A DNA stretch of 9,710 nt from Treponema sp. (GTDB lineage: Bacteria; Spirochaetota; Spirochaetia; Treponematales; Rectinemataceae): assembly GCA_012516755.1 (NCBI GenBank), contig JAAYWE010000098.1:1-9710 (forward strand). The letters are read 5' to 3'. Position numbers and translations under genes: made by a program. Shown in pieces: positions 1 to 6,879 of this stretch. The notes below the pieces were generated by a model. That model made no database searches, was not told the DNA's origin, and was given only the letters and a program-made list of their open reading frames with translations. Numbering within the stretch: the stretch's first letter is position 1; the number at the start of each line of letters is the position of its first letter.

Positions 1-1940
1 AGAATATCGTATTCACGAGACCTAAGGACTATCTTCGAATTGCGAACCCGCCACAGAAAAAAGTCTCTCATGGCCCACATGATACTCCTTGCACGCTACC
101 CTGGGGCTTAGAGGCCGACGATGTTCCGAGATCAGTGGCCGCAGCGGAATCAGCTCTTCGCGTCGCAGAAAGTCTCGATGCCGTGCTCCAATTTTTCAAT
201 CCTGAATACGCGAGCGCTGAGCCATCGCTTACGGATGCATGGAAGTCCCTATGTATTGCTCAACAGCACGACCTCTATGTCTGCGGTCCCTGGCTTTCGC
301 TTGCCCATAGGCAGCCTATGTGGCGTGTTGCAGTAGGCTTTGCGGAGCATGCTCGCAAAGAGGCTGAGCGAATAACTCTAGAAGCAATGGCAAGCATTTC
401 AACTGGCCCTTATAGCGGTATTTCTGCTTCTGGCGATATCCGCCCTTCTAGCGGCATTTCTGTCTCTGGCAACATTAGCCCTTCTAGCGGCCATCCTGGT
501 GGCATCATCGTCTTCAATGCGGCTTCATGCGAACGCCGCGATTACATCGAGGTCAAAATACCAAAGTCAGCACTACCTCAAGACAAACCGCAAGGGAAAA
601 GCGAACTTTGTGCTTATTCCAACGATGAACTATATTCATGCCAGCTCATCTCAGAAGATGAATCAGAAATATACCTTGGCTTTGTTCCCAAGATGCAAGG
701 CCTCTCACTTAAGCACTTTTCTCTTATGCAAGTAGCTGCCCAGCATAGCAATAACGAAGCCAGAATGAGCCCTCCATTCACCATTTTGCTTACAGCTAAG
801 GATGGCCTTACCTTGTGCTCTTCTTCTGGAGAAAAACTCATCGAAAGCCTTATTTTTACCTGTGTGCGCGATGGCAAACCTTATGATTCGCTATTATCTA
901 AAAAAACGGCAAAGTGGGTCGCGAATGGACCTGCTCTCTATGCACTCGAAGTGGAAGGCGATGTGGCTGATCTACCCTTCATCCTCACTCTAAAAATGTA
1001 TTCAGGCGTAAAGAGAATTGATGCAAGCGTCCGTTTCGATTTCGGAGATGGACCCACGTATTTGGGTCCTCAAATGGACGACTACCCGCCGGGAACACCC
1101 TATTCGATACATGACGAAGCAAAACTCTGTGTCTCCTTCAATGTCCCCGCTGAGTGCATCTGCTGCAAATCTCCATTCTGGATATCAGAGGTCTCTGATG
1201 AGCGGATAACAGGTGCTCCGTGGATCGGTCTCGAATGTGATGAGAGAGGGAATCCCGGAGAACACACGAGAGAGCATCTCGCTTTCATCAATAGAGGCAA
1301 TAGGGGCTACCATTGGAACAAAGAAAAGCATGAGCTTCGCCAAGTCCTCGCGTGGGCTCCCAGAGAGTGGATCTATGCGAGCGACGACTCCTTTACACGA
1401 GGAAAATCAGCCTTCACAGCCTTGTCGGGCACACGCACCTTCGAGTTTGCTATTGCTCCCTATGAAGACCGGATAGAAGCAGAAAGGCAATCAATGAACT
1501 ATGCTACGCCCCTCATAGCGATTTGGCAGGACTCAAGCGGAGCAGAAGCATCTAAATCTGCTCCGACAAGCAACACAAAGCCCTCCGATTATATTCAGTC
1601 CTCCAGCGCTCTCGAGCTTGACTCAGAGAAAGTCTTCATTACTGCCTTCTTGGTACAAAATGGCAATATCATCGCAAGGCTCTGGAATGCTTCCGGGAAT
1701 GAAGTGACGAGCGCGCTCCAAAGCCATCCTAACGTCCCTCTTTTCGAGAAAGTCCCAACCTCAAGATCAAGCTCAGCGCCAGGATCAAAACCAGACTCTG
1801 CGTCAAATTCAGGATCAAGCTCAGGGCAAGGTTCAAAAGAAGGCTCGGAACCAAACGCAGAAAGCCCATCGTGGCGAAGTATCGATGGCCATAAGCTTTC
1901 TCTGCGCCCATGGGGAATTCATACACTTAAGATAGGGTGA
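1..1940 (+). CDS. GH38-family alpha-mannosidase, C-terminal part (5' end off window)
   Basis: The frame is open from base 3 with no stop until TGA at 1938-1940, so the gene enters from the left edge and 645 codons are visible. The GTG at 135 is an internal Val, not the start. GH38 enzymes are zinc-dependent retaining exo-mannosidases acting on alpha-mannosides of glycans. Family signs: residues about 40-130 resemble the helical middle domain, with AWKSLCIAQQHD at about 80-90. Its His89-Asp90 match the end of the QHHD motif, where His is a zinc ligand. A long beta-sandwich region follows (GGIIVFNAAS; later YHWNKEKHELRQVLAWAP and FEFAIAPYED), ending in LRPWGIHTLKIG, a typical GH38 tail. The N-terminal catalytic core with the other zinc ligands lies outside the window. 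Two Ser/Gly-rich tandem repeats (residues about 138-161 and 588-619) are unusual additions. Cellular location cannot be judged without the N-terminus. Confidence 0.85.
   Translation, partial: NIVFTRPKDYLRIANPPQKKVSHGPHDTPCTLPWGLEADDVPRSVAAAESALRVAESLDAVLQFFNPEYASAEPSLTDAWKSLCIAQQHDLYVCGPWLSLAHRQPMWRVAVGFAEHARKEAERITLEAMASISTGPYSGISASGDIRPSSGISVSGNISPSSGHPGGIIVFNAASCERRDYIEVKIPKSALPQDKPQGKSELCAYSNDELYSCQLISEDESEIYLGFVPKMQGLSLKHFSLMQVAAQHSNNEARMSPPFTILLTAKDGLTLCSSSGEKLIESLIFTCVRDGKPYDSLLSKKTAKWVANGPALYALEVEGDVADLPFILTLKMYSGVKRIDASVRFDFGDGPTYLGPQMDDYPPGTPYSIHDEAKLCVSFNVPAECICCKSPFWISEVSDERITGAPWIGLECDERGNPGEHTREHLAFINRGNRGYHWNKEKHELRQVLAWAPREWIYASDDSFTRGKSAFTALSGTRTFEFAIAPYEDRIEAERQSMNYATPLIAIWQDSSGAEASKSAPTSNTKPSDYIQSSSALELDSEKVFITAFLVQNGNIIARLWNASGNEVTSALQSHPNVPLFEKVPTSRSSSAPGSKPDSASNSGSSSGQGSKEGSEPNAESPSWRSIDGHKLSLRPWGIHTLKIG
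414..485 (+). repeat. 36-bp in-frame tandem repeat, two copies, in the mannosidase gene
   Basis: Units at 414-449 and 450-485 both begin agcgg and end cccttct, and differ at a few positions. A third copy begins (agcgg, 486-490) and a degenerate half unit precedes them (atttcaactggccctta, from about 396). Each unit encodes 12 residues of the form SGIS(A/V)SG(D/N)I(R/S)PS. The array sits between the helical middle domain and the start of the beta domain (GGIIVFN), where it would form a flexible loop or linker. Confidence 0.85.
1765..1860 (+). repeat. 48-bp in-frame tandem repeat, two diverged copies, Ser/Gly-rich
   Basis: Units 1765-1812 and 1813-1860 share an identical first 12 bases (gatcaagctcag). 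By hand alignment about 36 of 48 positions match. Each encodes 16 residues: RSSSAPGSKPDSASNS and GSSSGQGSKEGSEPNA. The segment is low complexity and probably disordered. It interrupts the end of the GH38 beta domain about 26 residues before the stop codon. Confidence 0.8.
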
Positions 1941-2002
1941 GGAAGTTTATTGAGCATCAATTCAAAAGGGGCACAATCTTGCACGACCTTAGATTCATCA
2001 AT

Positions 2003-2602
2003 CTAGAAAACTGAAGATTCCGAGGCTTCGCGCTCATCGAATGCAACTTGAGCATTATCAAACTCATAGGAAAGGGAAAGGTATCCACTGCTTGAACTTG
2101 TTGCGTTTGCTTCGAGCATAATATTCGCAACTGTAGATGACATATCTGCTCCAGTCTCATCATCCCAGAATGCTACAAGCGTCCTCTCTTTTTGTTTGAG
2201 ACCCATCATCCAATCGTTTGGTTCTTTCCAAATACTTCCATACTTAAGAAAATCAAAAACTTTGCTTGGGCCATAGACCACTTCAATCTGTTTTCGAATT
2301 TTATCAAAATCCGATTTGAGCTCCGTGCCAAATGAAGAAACCGTCTTGCTTTTGCCAAAAGCAACTATTTTGTAAACTCCTAAAGTGGGACTTATAAGCG
2401 CTACATATACATCAAAAGAAGGGTGAACTTTTGGAGGCTGGATTTCATATCCAATCCCGAATTCTTTGGCTGCAGCACCTGACAAACTTTCAATTTGCTG
2501 CAAGGTCATACCCATTTCGATTCCGAAAGGTCCTGCATTCGCAAGAGCTGTAACTATACCAATAAAGACGATAATTGCGATAGGTCTCATTCTCATATTC
2601 AT
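2003..2602 (-). CDS. Hypothetical secreted protein, 199 aa
   Basis: I do not recognise a named family. Residues 1-23 form a signal peptide: basic start MNMRMRP, a hydrophobic core IAIIVFIGIVTAL, and an ANA cleavage site before Gly24. There is no Cys after it, so a soluble periplasmic or exported product is expected rather than a lipoprotein. The mature start GPFGIEMGMTLQQIESLSG resembles the 'GPFGLxMGMTxxEI' opening of many small uncharacterised exported proteins. The rest is mixed, with a charged stretch ELKSDFDKIRKQIEVVYG around residues 110-127, and no catalytic motif was seen. The start at 2602 is supported by AAAGGAGGA (complement of 2608-2616) with good spacing, though ATGs two and four codons later are possible. 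It stands alone, convergent with the mannosidase and divergent from the importer operon. Its function is unknown. Confidence 0.8.
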   Translation of the reverse strand: MNMRMRPIAIIVFIGIVTALANAGPFGIEMGMTLQQIESLSGAAAKEFGIGYEIQPPKVHPSFDVYVALISPTLGVYKIVAFGKSKTVSSFGTELKSDFDKIRKQIEVVYGPSKVFDFLKYGSIWKEPNDWMMGLKQKERTLVAFWDDETGADMSSTVANIMLEANATSSSSGYLSLSYEFDNAQVAFDEREASESSVF

Positions 2603-2649
2603 TGTTATCCTCCTTTGGGTTTCTTCTTACATTTTTATTATCGTAGGGA

Positions 2650-2664
2650 GGACATAAAATGTCC
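2650..2664. promoter_or_regulatory. Perfect palindrome GGACAT-AAA-ATGTCC, possible operator
   Basis: A 6-bp inverted repeat with a 3-base spacer lies 48 bases upstream of the start of the minus-strand secreted-protein gene, where its promoter is expected. It has no T-tract, so it is more likely a protein-binding site than a terminator. The binding factor is unknown, and a chance palindrome cannot be excluded. Confidence 0.3.
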
Positions 2665-2767
2665 CAGATCAAAAATAATTTGTCCAATAGAAGTCACAAA
2701 ATATGATCTAAAAATTAGAAGTGGACTATTTTTCTGAGAATTTTAAATCAGATGCACTTTAAAATCT

Positions 2768-2846
2768 AATATTTGCGATCCAAGCAAAGAGGCGCAAAAT
2801 ATTCATCGGCTATGGAAACTCAACCCACCCAAATCCCGCAAATATT
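2768..2846. repeat. Three copies of a CGCAAA(A)TATT motif, candidate regulator sites
   Basis: AATATTTGCG at 2768-2777 is the exact reverse complement of CGCAAATATT at 2837-2846. A one-base-longer relative, CGCAAAATATT, lies at 2793-2803 on the plus strand. The first and middle copies form an imperfect inverted repeat with a 15-base gap. Three related copies within 80 bases of non-coding DNA, upstream of the importer operon, suggest binding sites for a transcription factor. None was noticed elsewhere in the window by eye. Confidence 0.4.
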
Positions 2847-2919
2847 AAGAAATACCGGTGTTGAAAACCTTTAAATACATCTAAATAAAGTATGATAAGC
2901 CATTAATTCTATCATTGCT

Positions 2920-2948
2920 TTTCCACAGTTTTACATCTAAACTAAAAT
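2920..2948 (+). promoter_or_regulatory. Candidate sigma70-type promoter for the importer operon
   Basis: TTTCCA (2920-2925) and TAAAAT (2943-2948) are separated by 17 bases and match 4/6 and 5/6 of the consensus hexamers. A start near 2955 would leave a leader of about 27 bases before the binding-protein gene. Such matches are common by chance in AT-rich DNA, and other alignments (for example TTGAAA at 2861) are possible. Confidence 0.3.
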
Positions 2949-2967
2949 AAAATTGGGAATTTGCCTG

Positions 2968-2975
2968 AAAGGAGG
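2968..2975 (+). promoter_or_regulatory. Ribosome binding site AAAGGAGG fixing the start of the solute-binding protein
   Basis: AAAGGAGG ends six bases before ATG at 2982. It lies downstream of the alternative in-frame TTG at 2961, so translation should begin at 2982. That also gives a clean signal peptide (MKRTFSVGLVFLL). Confidence 0.8.
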
Positions 2976-2981
2976 CCTTAT

Positions 2982-3980
2982 ATGAAACGCACATTCTCTG
3001 TCGGATTGGTATTTCTATTGGCTGTGCTTCCTGCATTATTTGCCAAAGCTCCAGACCCAAAAGATGCAGCCACCGCATCGCAGCTAATCTTGTGGAGTGC
3101 AGCAGCCGAAGATGAAGCCGAAGCATTGGTAAAAGCATTCAACGCTAAACATCCGGAGATAAGGGTAAGCATCATACGAGCTGGCTCAGGTGAACTGATA
3201 ACCCGTCTCAATGCCGAACAACCACGGCCGCAAGGTGATGTTCTATTAGCTATTGCAAAGGAGACGTTTGATGAGCATTACAATCTATTCCGTCCATATA
3301 AGTGCGCAAATCATGATTCAATACCATCAACTGTCCGAGATAAAGCCGAGATTCCTCGATACTATGGTTTTTCCATGCCTCTTCAGGCCTTCATCGTAAA
3401 CACCAAACTCCTAAAGCCCGATCAATATCCGAAAAAATGGATCGATCTCACCAACCCAAAGTACAAAGGCGAGATCATACTTGCAAATCCAGCTCTTTCT
3501 GGTTCTGCATATTCCCAAATTTATATGATGTATAAACTCTATGGTGAAGATGCATTGAAGAAAATGGCAAAAAATGCCGTTTTTGTTGCAAGCTCAACAG
3601 CCGTCCCTGAATCGGTTGCGCGTGGAGAATATGCCATAGGCGTTACAGGAGAGGCAAATATTGCTAAATATATCCTGGAGGGAGCCCCTGTAACCTATGT
3701 CTATCCCGAAGAGGGTACGGGAGCACGATTTGACGCTTCGGCAATTATTGCAAATGGTCCTAATCCTAAAGCAGCCGAGCTATTCATGGATTTTGTCACT
3801 TCGCCAGAAGCTTTCAAGATTATCCTCAATACACGTCAACGCCGTGTGGTGGTTGATTATCTTCCAGGACCAGGACCCTTACCATCGCTCGATAAGATTA
3901 AGCTCTTCGATTACGACGCCGTAGAGGCAGGTGCACTGCGCGACGAACTGACATCCAAGTTTTCCGACTGGATCCAGTAA
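2982..3980 (+). CDS. Periplasmic solute-binding protein of an Fe(III)/AfuA-type ABC importer
   Basis: This 332-residue protein captures the substrate in the periplasm for the ATPase and permease that follow. Residues 1-21 are a signal peptide (MKRTFSVGLVFLLAVLPALFA) with no lipobox Cys. The mature protein opens with LILWSAAAEDEAEALVKAFNAKHPEIRV, the usual first strand and helix of family 1/type 2 binding proteins. WIDLTNPKYKGEIILANPALSG and the hinge-region EYAIGVTGEANIAKYI (216-231), followed by GAPVTYVYPEEGT, are typical of the Fe3+/AfuA/2-aminoethylphosphonate/spermidine-putrescine group. The Tyr-Tyr pair expected in ferric-binding proteins is absent from this hinge and C-lobe stretch, so an iron substrate is not supported. 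Nearby nagB and nagA make a phosphorylated sugar or amino sugar plausible, but this is inference. The ATPase gene begins 41 bases downstream, consistent with one operon. Confidence 0.88.
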   Translation: MKRTFSVGLVFLLAVLPALFAKAPDPKDAATASQLILWSAAAEDEAEALVKAFNAKHPEIRVSIIRAGSGELITRLNAEQPRPQGDVLLAIAKETFDEHYNLFRPYKCANHDSIPSTVRDKAEIPRYYGFSMPLQAFIVNTKLLKPDQYPKKWIDLTNPKYKGEIILANPALSGSAYSQIYMMYKLYGEDALKKMAKNAVFVASSTAVPESVARGEYAIGVTGEANIAKYILEGAPVTYVYPEEGTGARFDASAIIANGPNPKAAELFMDFVTSPEAFKIILNTRQRRVVVDYLPGPGPLPSLDKIKLFDYDAVEAGALRDELTSKFSDWIQ

Positions 3981-4021
3981 GCCTTTGTTATCTTATATCA
4001 CCTCATCAAGGAGAAAGACTT

Positions 4022-5146
4022 ATGAAGAAACCCCTGCAATATGACAGGGTGAATAAGATTTTCAATGAAGGATCAAAGCATGCAGTGCATGCTTTGCGCG
4101 ATGTTTCTTTTGCCATAAATGCAGGGGAACTCTTCTGTTTGCTTGGTCCTAGTGGATGTGGAAAAACTACTATTTTGCGATGCACAGCGGGGCTCGAGTC
4201 TTTGACTAGCGGGCATATTCTATATGGAGATCAAGATATAACCAGTATTCCGCCATATCGAAGAAATATCGGGATGGTATTTCAGAGTTTTGCTCTCTAT
4301 CCTCATATGAATGTGTTCGAAAATGTGGCCTACGGGCTCCGCGTGCGAAAGCTAGATGACAAAGAAGTCAAACGAAAGGTAAATCAAATCATAGAACTTG
4401 TGGGGCTTGCCGATGTCCTAAAGCGCAACCCTAGCCCTACTGCCCTCTCCGGTGGGCAGCAGCAACGCGTTGCCATTGCACGCGCTCTAGTCTATGACCC
4501 AGATGTTTTGCTCCTAGATGAACCGCTTGCTAACCTAGATGCAAAACTACGTAGGTATATGAGGGCTGAGATTCGAAGAATCCAAAAGGCTACGAACATC
4601 ACAACGATCTTTGTTACGCATGATCAAGAAGAAGCAATGGCGGTAGGAGATCGGCTTGCTGTTCTTAGGGATGGTATCGTTGAACAGATAGGCACATCAA
4701 ACGAGCTTTACCATAATCCTTGCAATGCCTTTGTTGCCAATTTCATTGGGAAGATGAACTTCTTCTATGCTCAGATCCTGGCATGCGACAGCCATTGGGT
4801 AAAGGCTACCCTATATGATGGCACATTATTATCAATACCCAGAAAGAACTATAGAGAACCAATTCATCCAATAAGAGGAGATAGGATCTTGATTGCAGCA
4901 AGGCCTGAGCACTTATCGATAAGTACTGAGGCGTCTAGCAGCCCCTCTATTGCTGGTCAAGTGTCCATCATTCAGCATCTGGGACATATTGTGCGCTATG
5001 AAGTGGATGTTGCAGCTGAGTTTTCTGATCAACCATTGGAAATCGACATGGATAGCCTTGTAGAATCAGTGAGAGAAAAAGATAACATTAGGATCGTCTT
5101 CGATCAACAGAAAATTGCTGTTTACGGGAGCGATGGATCGAGATGA
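4022..5146 (+). CDS. ABC importer ATPase with C-terminal TOBE domain
   Basis: This 374-residue nucleotide-binding subunit drives import through the adjacent permease. All core motifs are intact: Walker A GPSGCGKTT (42-50), Q-loop Gln88 (GMVFQ), signature LSGGQQQR (142-149), Walker B DVLLLDE (161-167) with catalytic Glu167, D-loop around NLDAK, and switch His200 (VTHD). Length and the C-terminal region from about 240, including ARPEH (293-297), fit the MalK/PotA/FbpC class with a TOBE domain, which often carries regulatory or substrate-class sequences. AAGGAG at 4008-4013, eight bases upstream, supports the ATG. The stop overlaps the permease start by four bases (ATGA), implying translational coupling. 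The motifs do not reveal the substrate; by class the candidates are Fe3+, spermidine/putrescine, phosphonate or sugar phosphate. Confidence 0.95.
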   Translation: MKKPLQYDRVNKIFNEGSKHAVHALRDVSFAINAGELFCLLGPSGCGKTTILRCTAGLESLTSGHILYGDQDITSIPPYRRNIGMVFQSFALYPHMNVFENVAYGLRVRKLDDKEVKRKVNQIIELVGLADVLKRNPSPTALSGGQQQRVAIARALVYDPDVLLLDEPLANLDAKLRRYMRAEIRRIQKATNITTIFVTHDQEEAMAVGDRLAVLRDGIVEQIGTSNELYHNPCNAFVANFIGKMNFFYAQILACDSHWVKATLYDGTLLSIPRKNYREPIHPIRGDRILIAARPEHLSISTEASSSPSIAGQVSIIQHLGHIVRYEVDVAAEFSDQPLEIDMDSLVESVREKDNIRIVFDQQKIAVYGSDGSR

Positions 5147-6870
5147 AAATGGCATCATTTTTCAAAAAAATCGTTATACCAATCAAGCGCTTCTTTCAAA
5201 AAGATCTGACACCCTATATCGTATTTTCCATTCCTCTCATATTTCTGGTCGTTTTTCTATTTTGGCCTTTAGCAAATACTTTTATTAGAGCATTCATGGA
5301 TAAAGGATCCAAATTCGATCTATCACATCTAAATCTCAACAATTTTCGCAAATTCCTGGAATCGCCTCTCTATCAGAAAAGTCTACGAAATTCATTTTTT
5401 CTAAGCATATCGGTCATGATTTTTTCGCTGCTTATAGGCATACCAATGGGCTATATTGTTGCTAGAGTACAGATTCCAGCAAAGAATCTGCTCCTGTCGC
5501 TTGGTATTCTGCCTGTCATCATGCCTTCATTTGTGGGGGCTTTTTCATGGATCATTCTTTTGGGGCGACAAGGTGTGCTTCGCCATGCATTAAATGCTAT
5601 TCTCTTACCAATTGGGATCGAGCTCCCGCCTATTTACGGCATGTTTGGAATGATTCTTACAATGACGCTTACCTATTATCCCTTTGTCTTCCTTTTGAGC
5701 TACAGTGCATTCTCTTCGGCAAACCCTTTGCTAGAAGAAGCAGCTATGCTAATGGGGGCTAGCAAATGGAGAATATTCCGGACTATAACCTTGCCACTTA
5801 TCCTTCCCAGCATCGGAGCTTCCGGGCTCCTCGTATTTATCCGCTCCATTGGGAGCTTTGGCATACCTGCAATAATCGGAGGCCAACAATACGTATTGCC
5901 AACCCTCATTTATTTCCGTGTCAATGGCTTTTGGGATCTAAATGGTGCTTCAGCAATAGCCGTGGTGAATGTAATTATTACTGCAGCTGTCTTGATGGTG
6001 CAAAAATATGTCGTAAGCAAACGGGAATACGAGACTATCACAACATCTCGATCAGAACAGAAACTCTATAGCCACTGGGCAGCCAGGCTTTTTGGTACCG
6101 TTTTTTGCCTTCTCGTGCTGATTCTGTCGCTTGCACCGCAGATAACCATAATTATCATGTCCTTTTTCGAGAAGTGGCATGGTTTAGCACCAGAAGGTTT
6201 TACCCTTAAGAACTATGCGCGCATTCCCCAAGTATCCCGACGAGAACTTACGAATTCGATCTATCTTTCTTCGATGGCGACTTTTTTCGCTGCTATTCTA
6301 GGAAGCATTATTGCTTACATAACGGAACGTAGGAAACCAAAAGGTTCGGCAGTATTAGATATGGCAATAATGGCTCCTTTTGTGTTGCCAGGCACAGTGG
6401 TTGCGGTAGCTCTTATTTCAGCATTCAGTGGCGATTCTATTATTTCCCTTGGAGGGACATTTGCTATCATTATAATTGCATATATGATCAGGCGCACGCC
6501 CTATGTATATCGTTCTGTCGTGGCAAGCCTTACTCAACTAGATCCGAAATTGGAAGAATCTTCTATCATTGCAGGTGCGACCTGGTTCTATACTTTTAGA
6601 CGTGTGAGCCTTCCACTCATATTGCCAGGTATTATTAGTGGTTCGATTCTGACCTTCACTACATTACTCCAGGAACTGAGCACGACGATTCTTCTCTATG
6701 GTCCAAAAACCCGTACTGTTCCTATACAGATCTATGCAGCGGTTGCGGATGGCAAGATGGGAGAAGCTAGCGCATTGTCTACAGTGCTGCTCGTTGTAGT
6801 ATTCATTATTGTATACCTGATGAATACTTTTCAGGGAAATAAAATGGCGGATAGCTTCAAAATGGGCTAA
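5143..6870 (+). CDS. Fused two-domain ABC importer permease (FbpB/AfuB-type)
   Basis: This 575-residue inner-membrane protein forms the whole translocation channel in one chain. It contains two binding-protein-dependent permease domains with about 12 membrane segments in total, the first at about 24-48 (YIVFSIPLIFLVVFLFWPLA). Each half has an EAA coupling loop that contacts the ATPase: EEAAMLMGASKWRIF from 198 and EESSIIAGATWFYTFRR from 471, each followed by LPLILP. The second loop has Ser-Ser in place of Ala-Ala, a common variation. Fused permeases of this size are usual in the Fe(III)/AfuB-like family. The start codon overlaps the ATPase stop; a second ATG two codons on is possible. The TAA ends nine bases from the stop of the opposite PP2C-like gene, with no terminator hairpin between them. 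Confidence 0.93.
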   Translation: MKMASFFKKIVIPIKRFFQKDLTPYIVFSIPLIFLVVFLFWPLANTFIRAFMDKGSKFDLSHLNLNNFRKFLESPLYQKSLRNSFFLSISVMIFSLLIGIPMGYIVARVQIPAKNLLLSLGILPVIMPSFVGAFSWIILLGRQGVLRHALNAILLPIGIELPPIYGMFGMILTMTLTYYPFVFLLSYSAFSSANPLLEEAAMLMGASKWRIFRTITLPLILPSIGASGLLVFIRSIGSFGIPAIIGGQQYVLPTLIYFRVNGFWDLNGASAIAVVNVIITAAVLMVQKYVVSKREYETITTSRSEQKLYSHWAARLFGTVFCLLVLILSLAPQITIIIMSFFEKWHGLAPEGFTLKNYARIPQVSRRELTNSIYLSSMATFFAAILGSIIAYITERRKPKGSAVLDMAIMAPFVLPGTVVAVALISAFSGDSIISLGGTFAIIIIAYMIRRTPYVYRSVVASLTQLDPKLEESSIIAGATWFYTFRRVSLPLILPGIISGSILTFTTLLQELSTTILLYGPKTRTVPIQIYAAVADGKMGEASALSTVLLVVVFIIVYLMNTFQGNKMADSFKMG

Positions 6871-6879
6871 CCCGATTTA

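Larger units (their letters stand above)
2603..2981. other. AT-rich divergent intergenic control region
   Basis: These 379 bases lie between two divergent genes and hold no convincing reading frame; short open frames here lack ribosome binding sites or coding character. The stretch is visibly richer in A/T than the flanking genes. It contains a short perfect palindrome near the minus-strand gene (2650-2664), a repeated CGCAAATATT-like motif (2768-2846), and a weak promoter candidate before the importer operon (2920-2948). Both flanking transcripts presumably start here. Confidence 0.6.

Noticed and set aside
1729..1926. Minus-strand frame rich in Leu/Ser opposite the mannosidase 3' end
   Set aside because: It is a shadow of the Ser/Gly repeat region; its regularity comes from the tandem repeat and no ribosome binding site is evident.
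135..1940. GTG at 135 as the start of the mannosidase gene
   Set aside because: The frame stays open to the window edge, the upstream codons encode family-like sequence, and no ribosome binding site precedes 135.
1990..2005. Six-bp hairpin (TAGATT-CATC-AATCTA) between the convergent mannosidase and secreted-protein genes
   Set aside because: The stem is short and AT-rich, it overlaps the minus-strand stop codon, and neither strand has a following T-run, so it is not supported as a terminator.
2961..2981. TTG start adding seven residues to the solute-binding protein
   Set aside because: The AAAGGAGG site lies downstream of that TTG and is correctly spaced for ATG 2982, which also begins a normal signal peptide.
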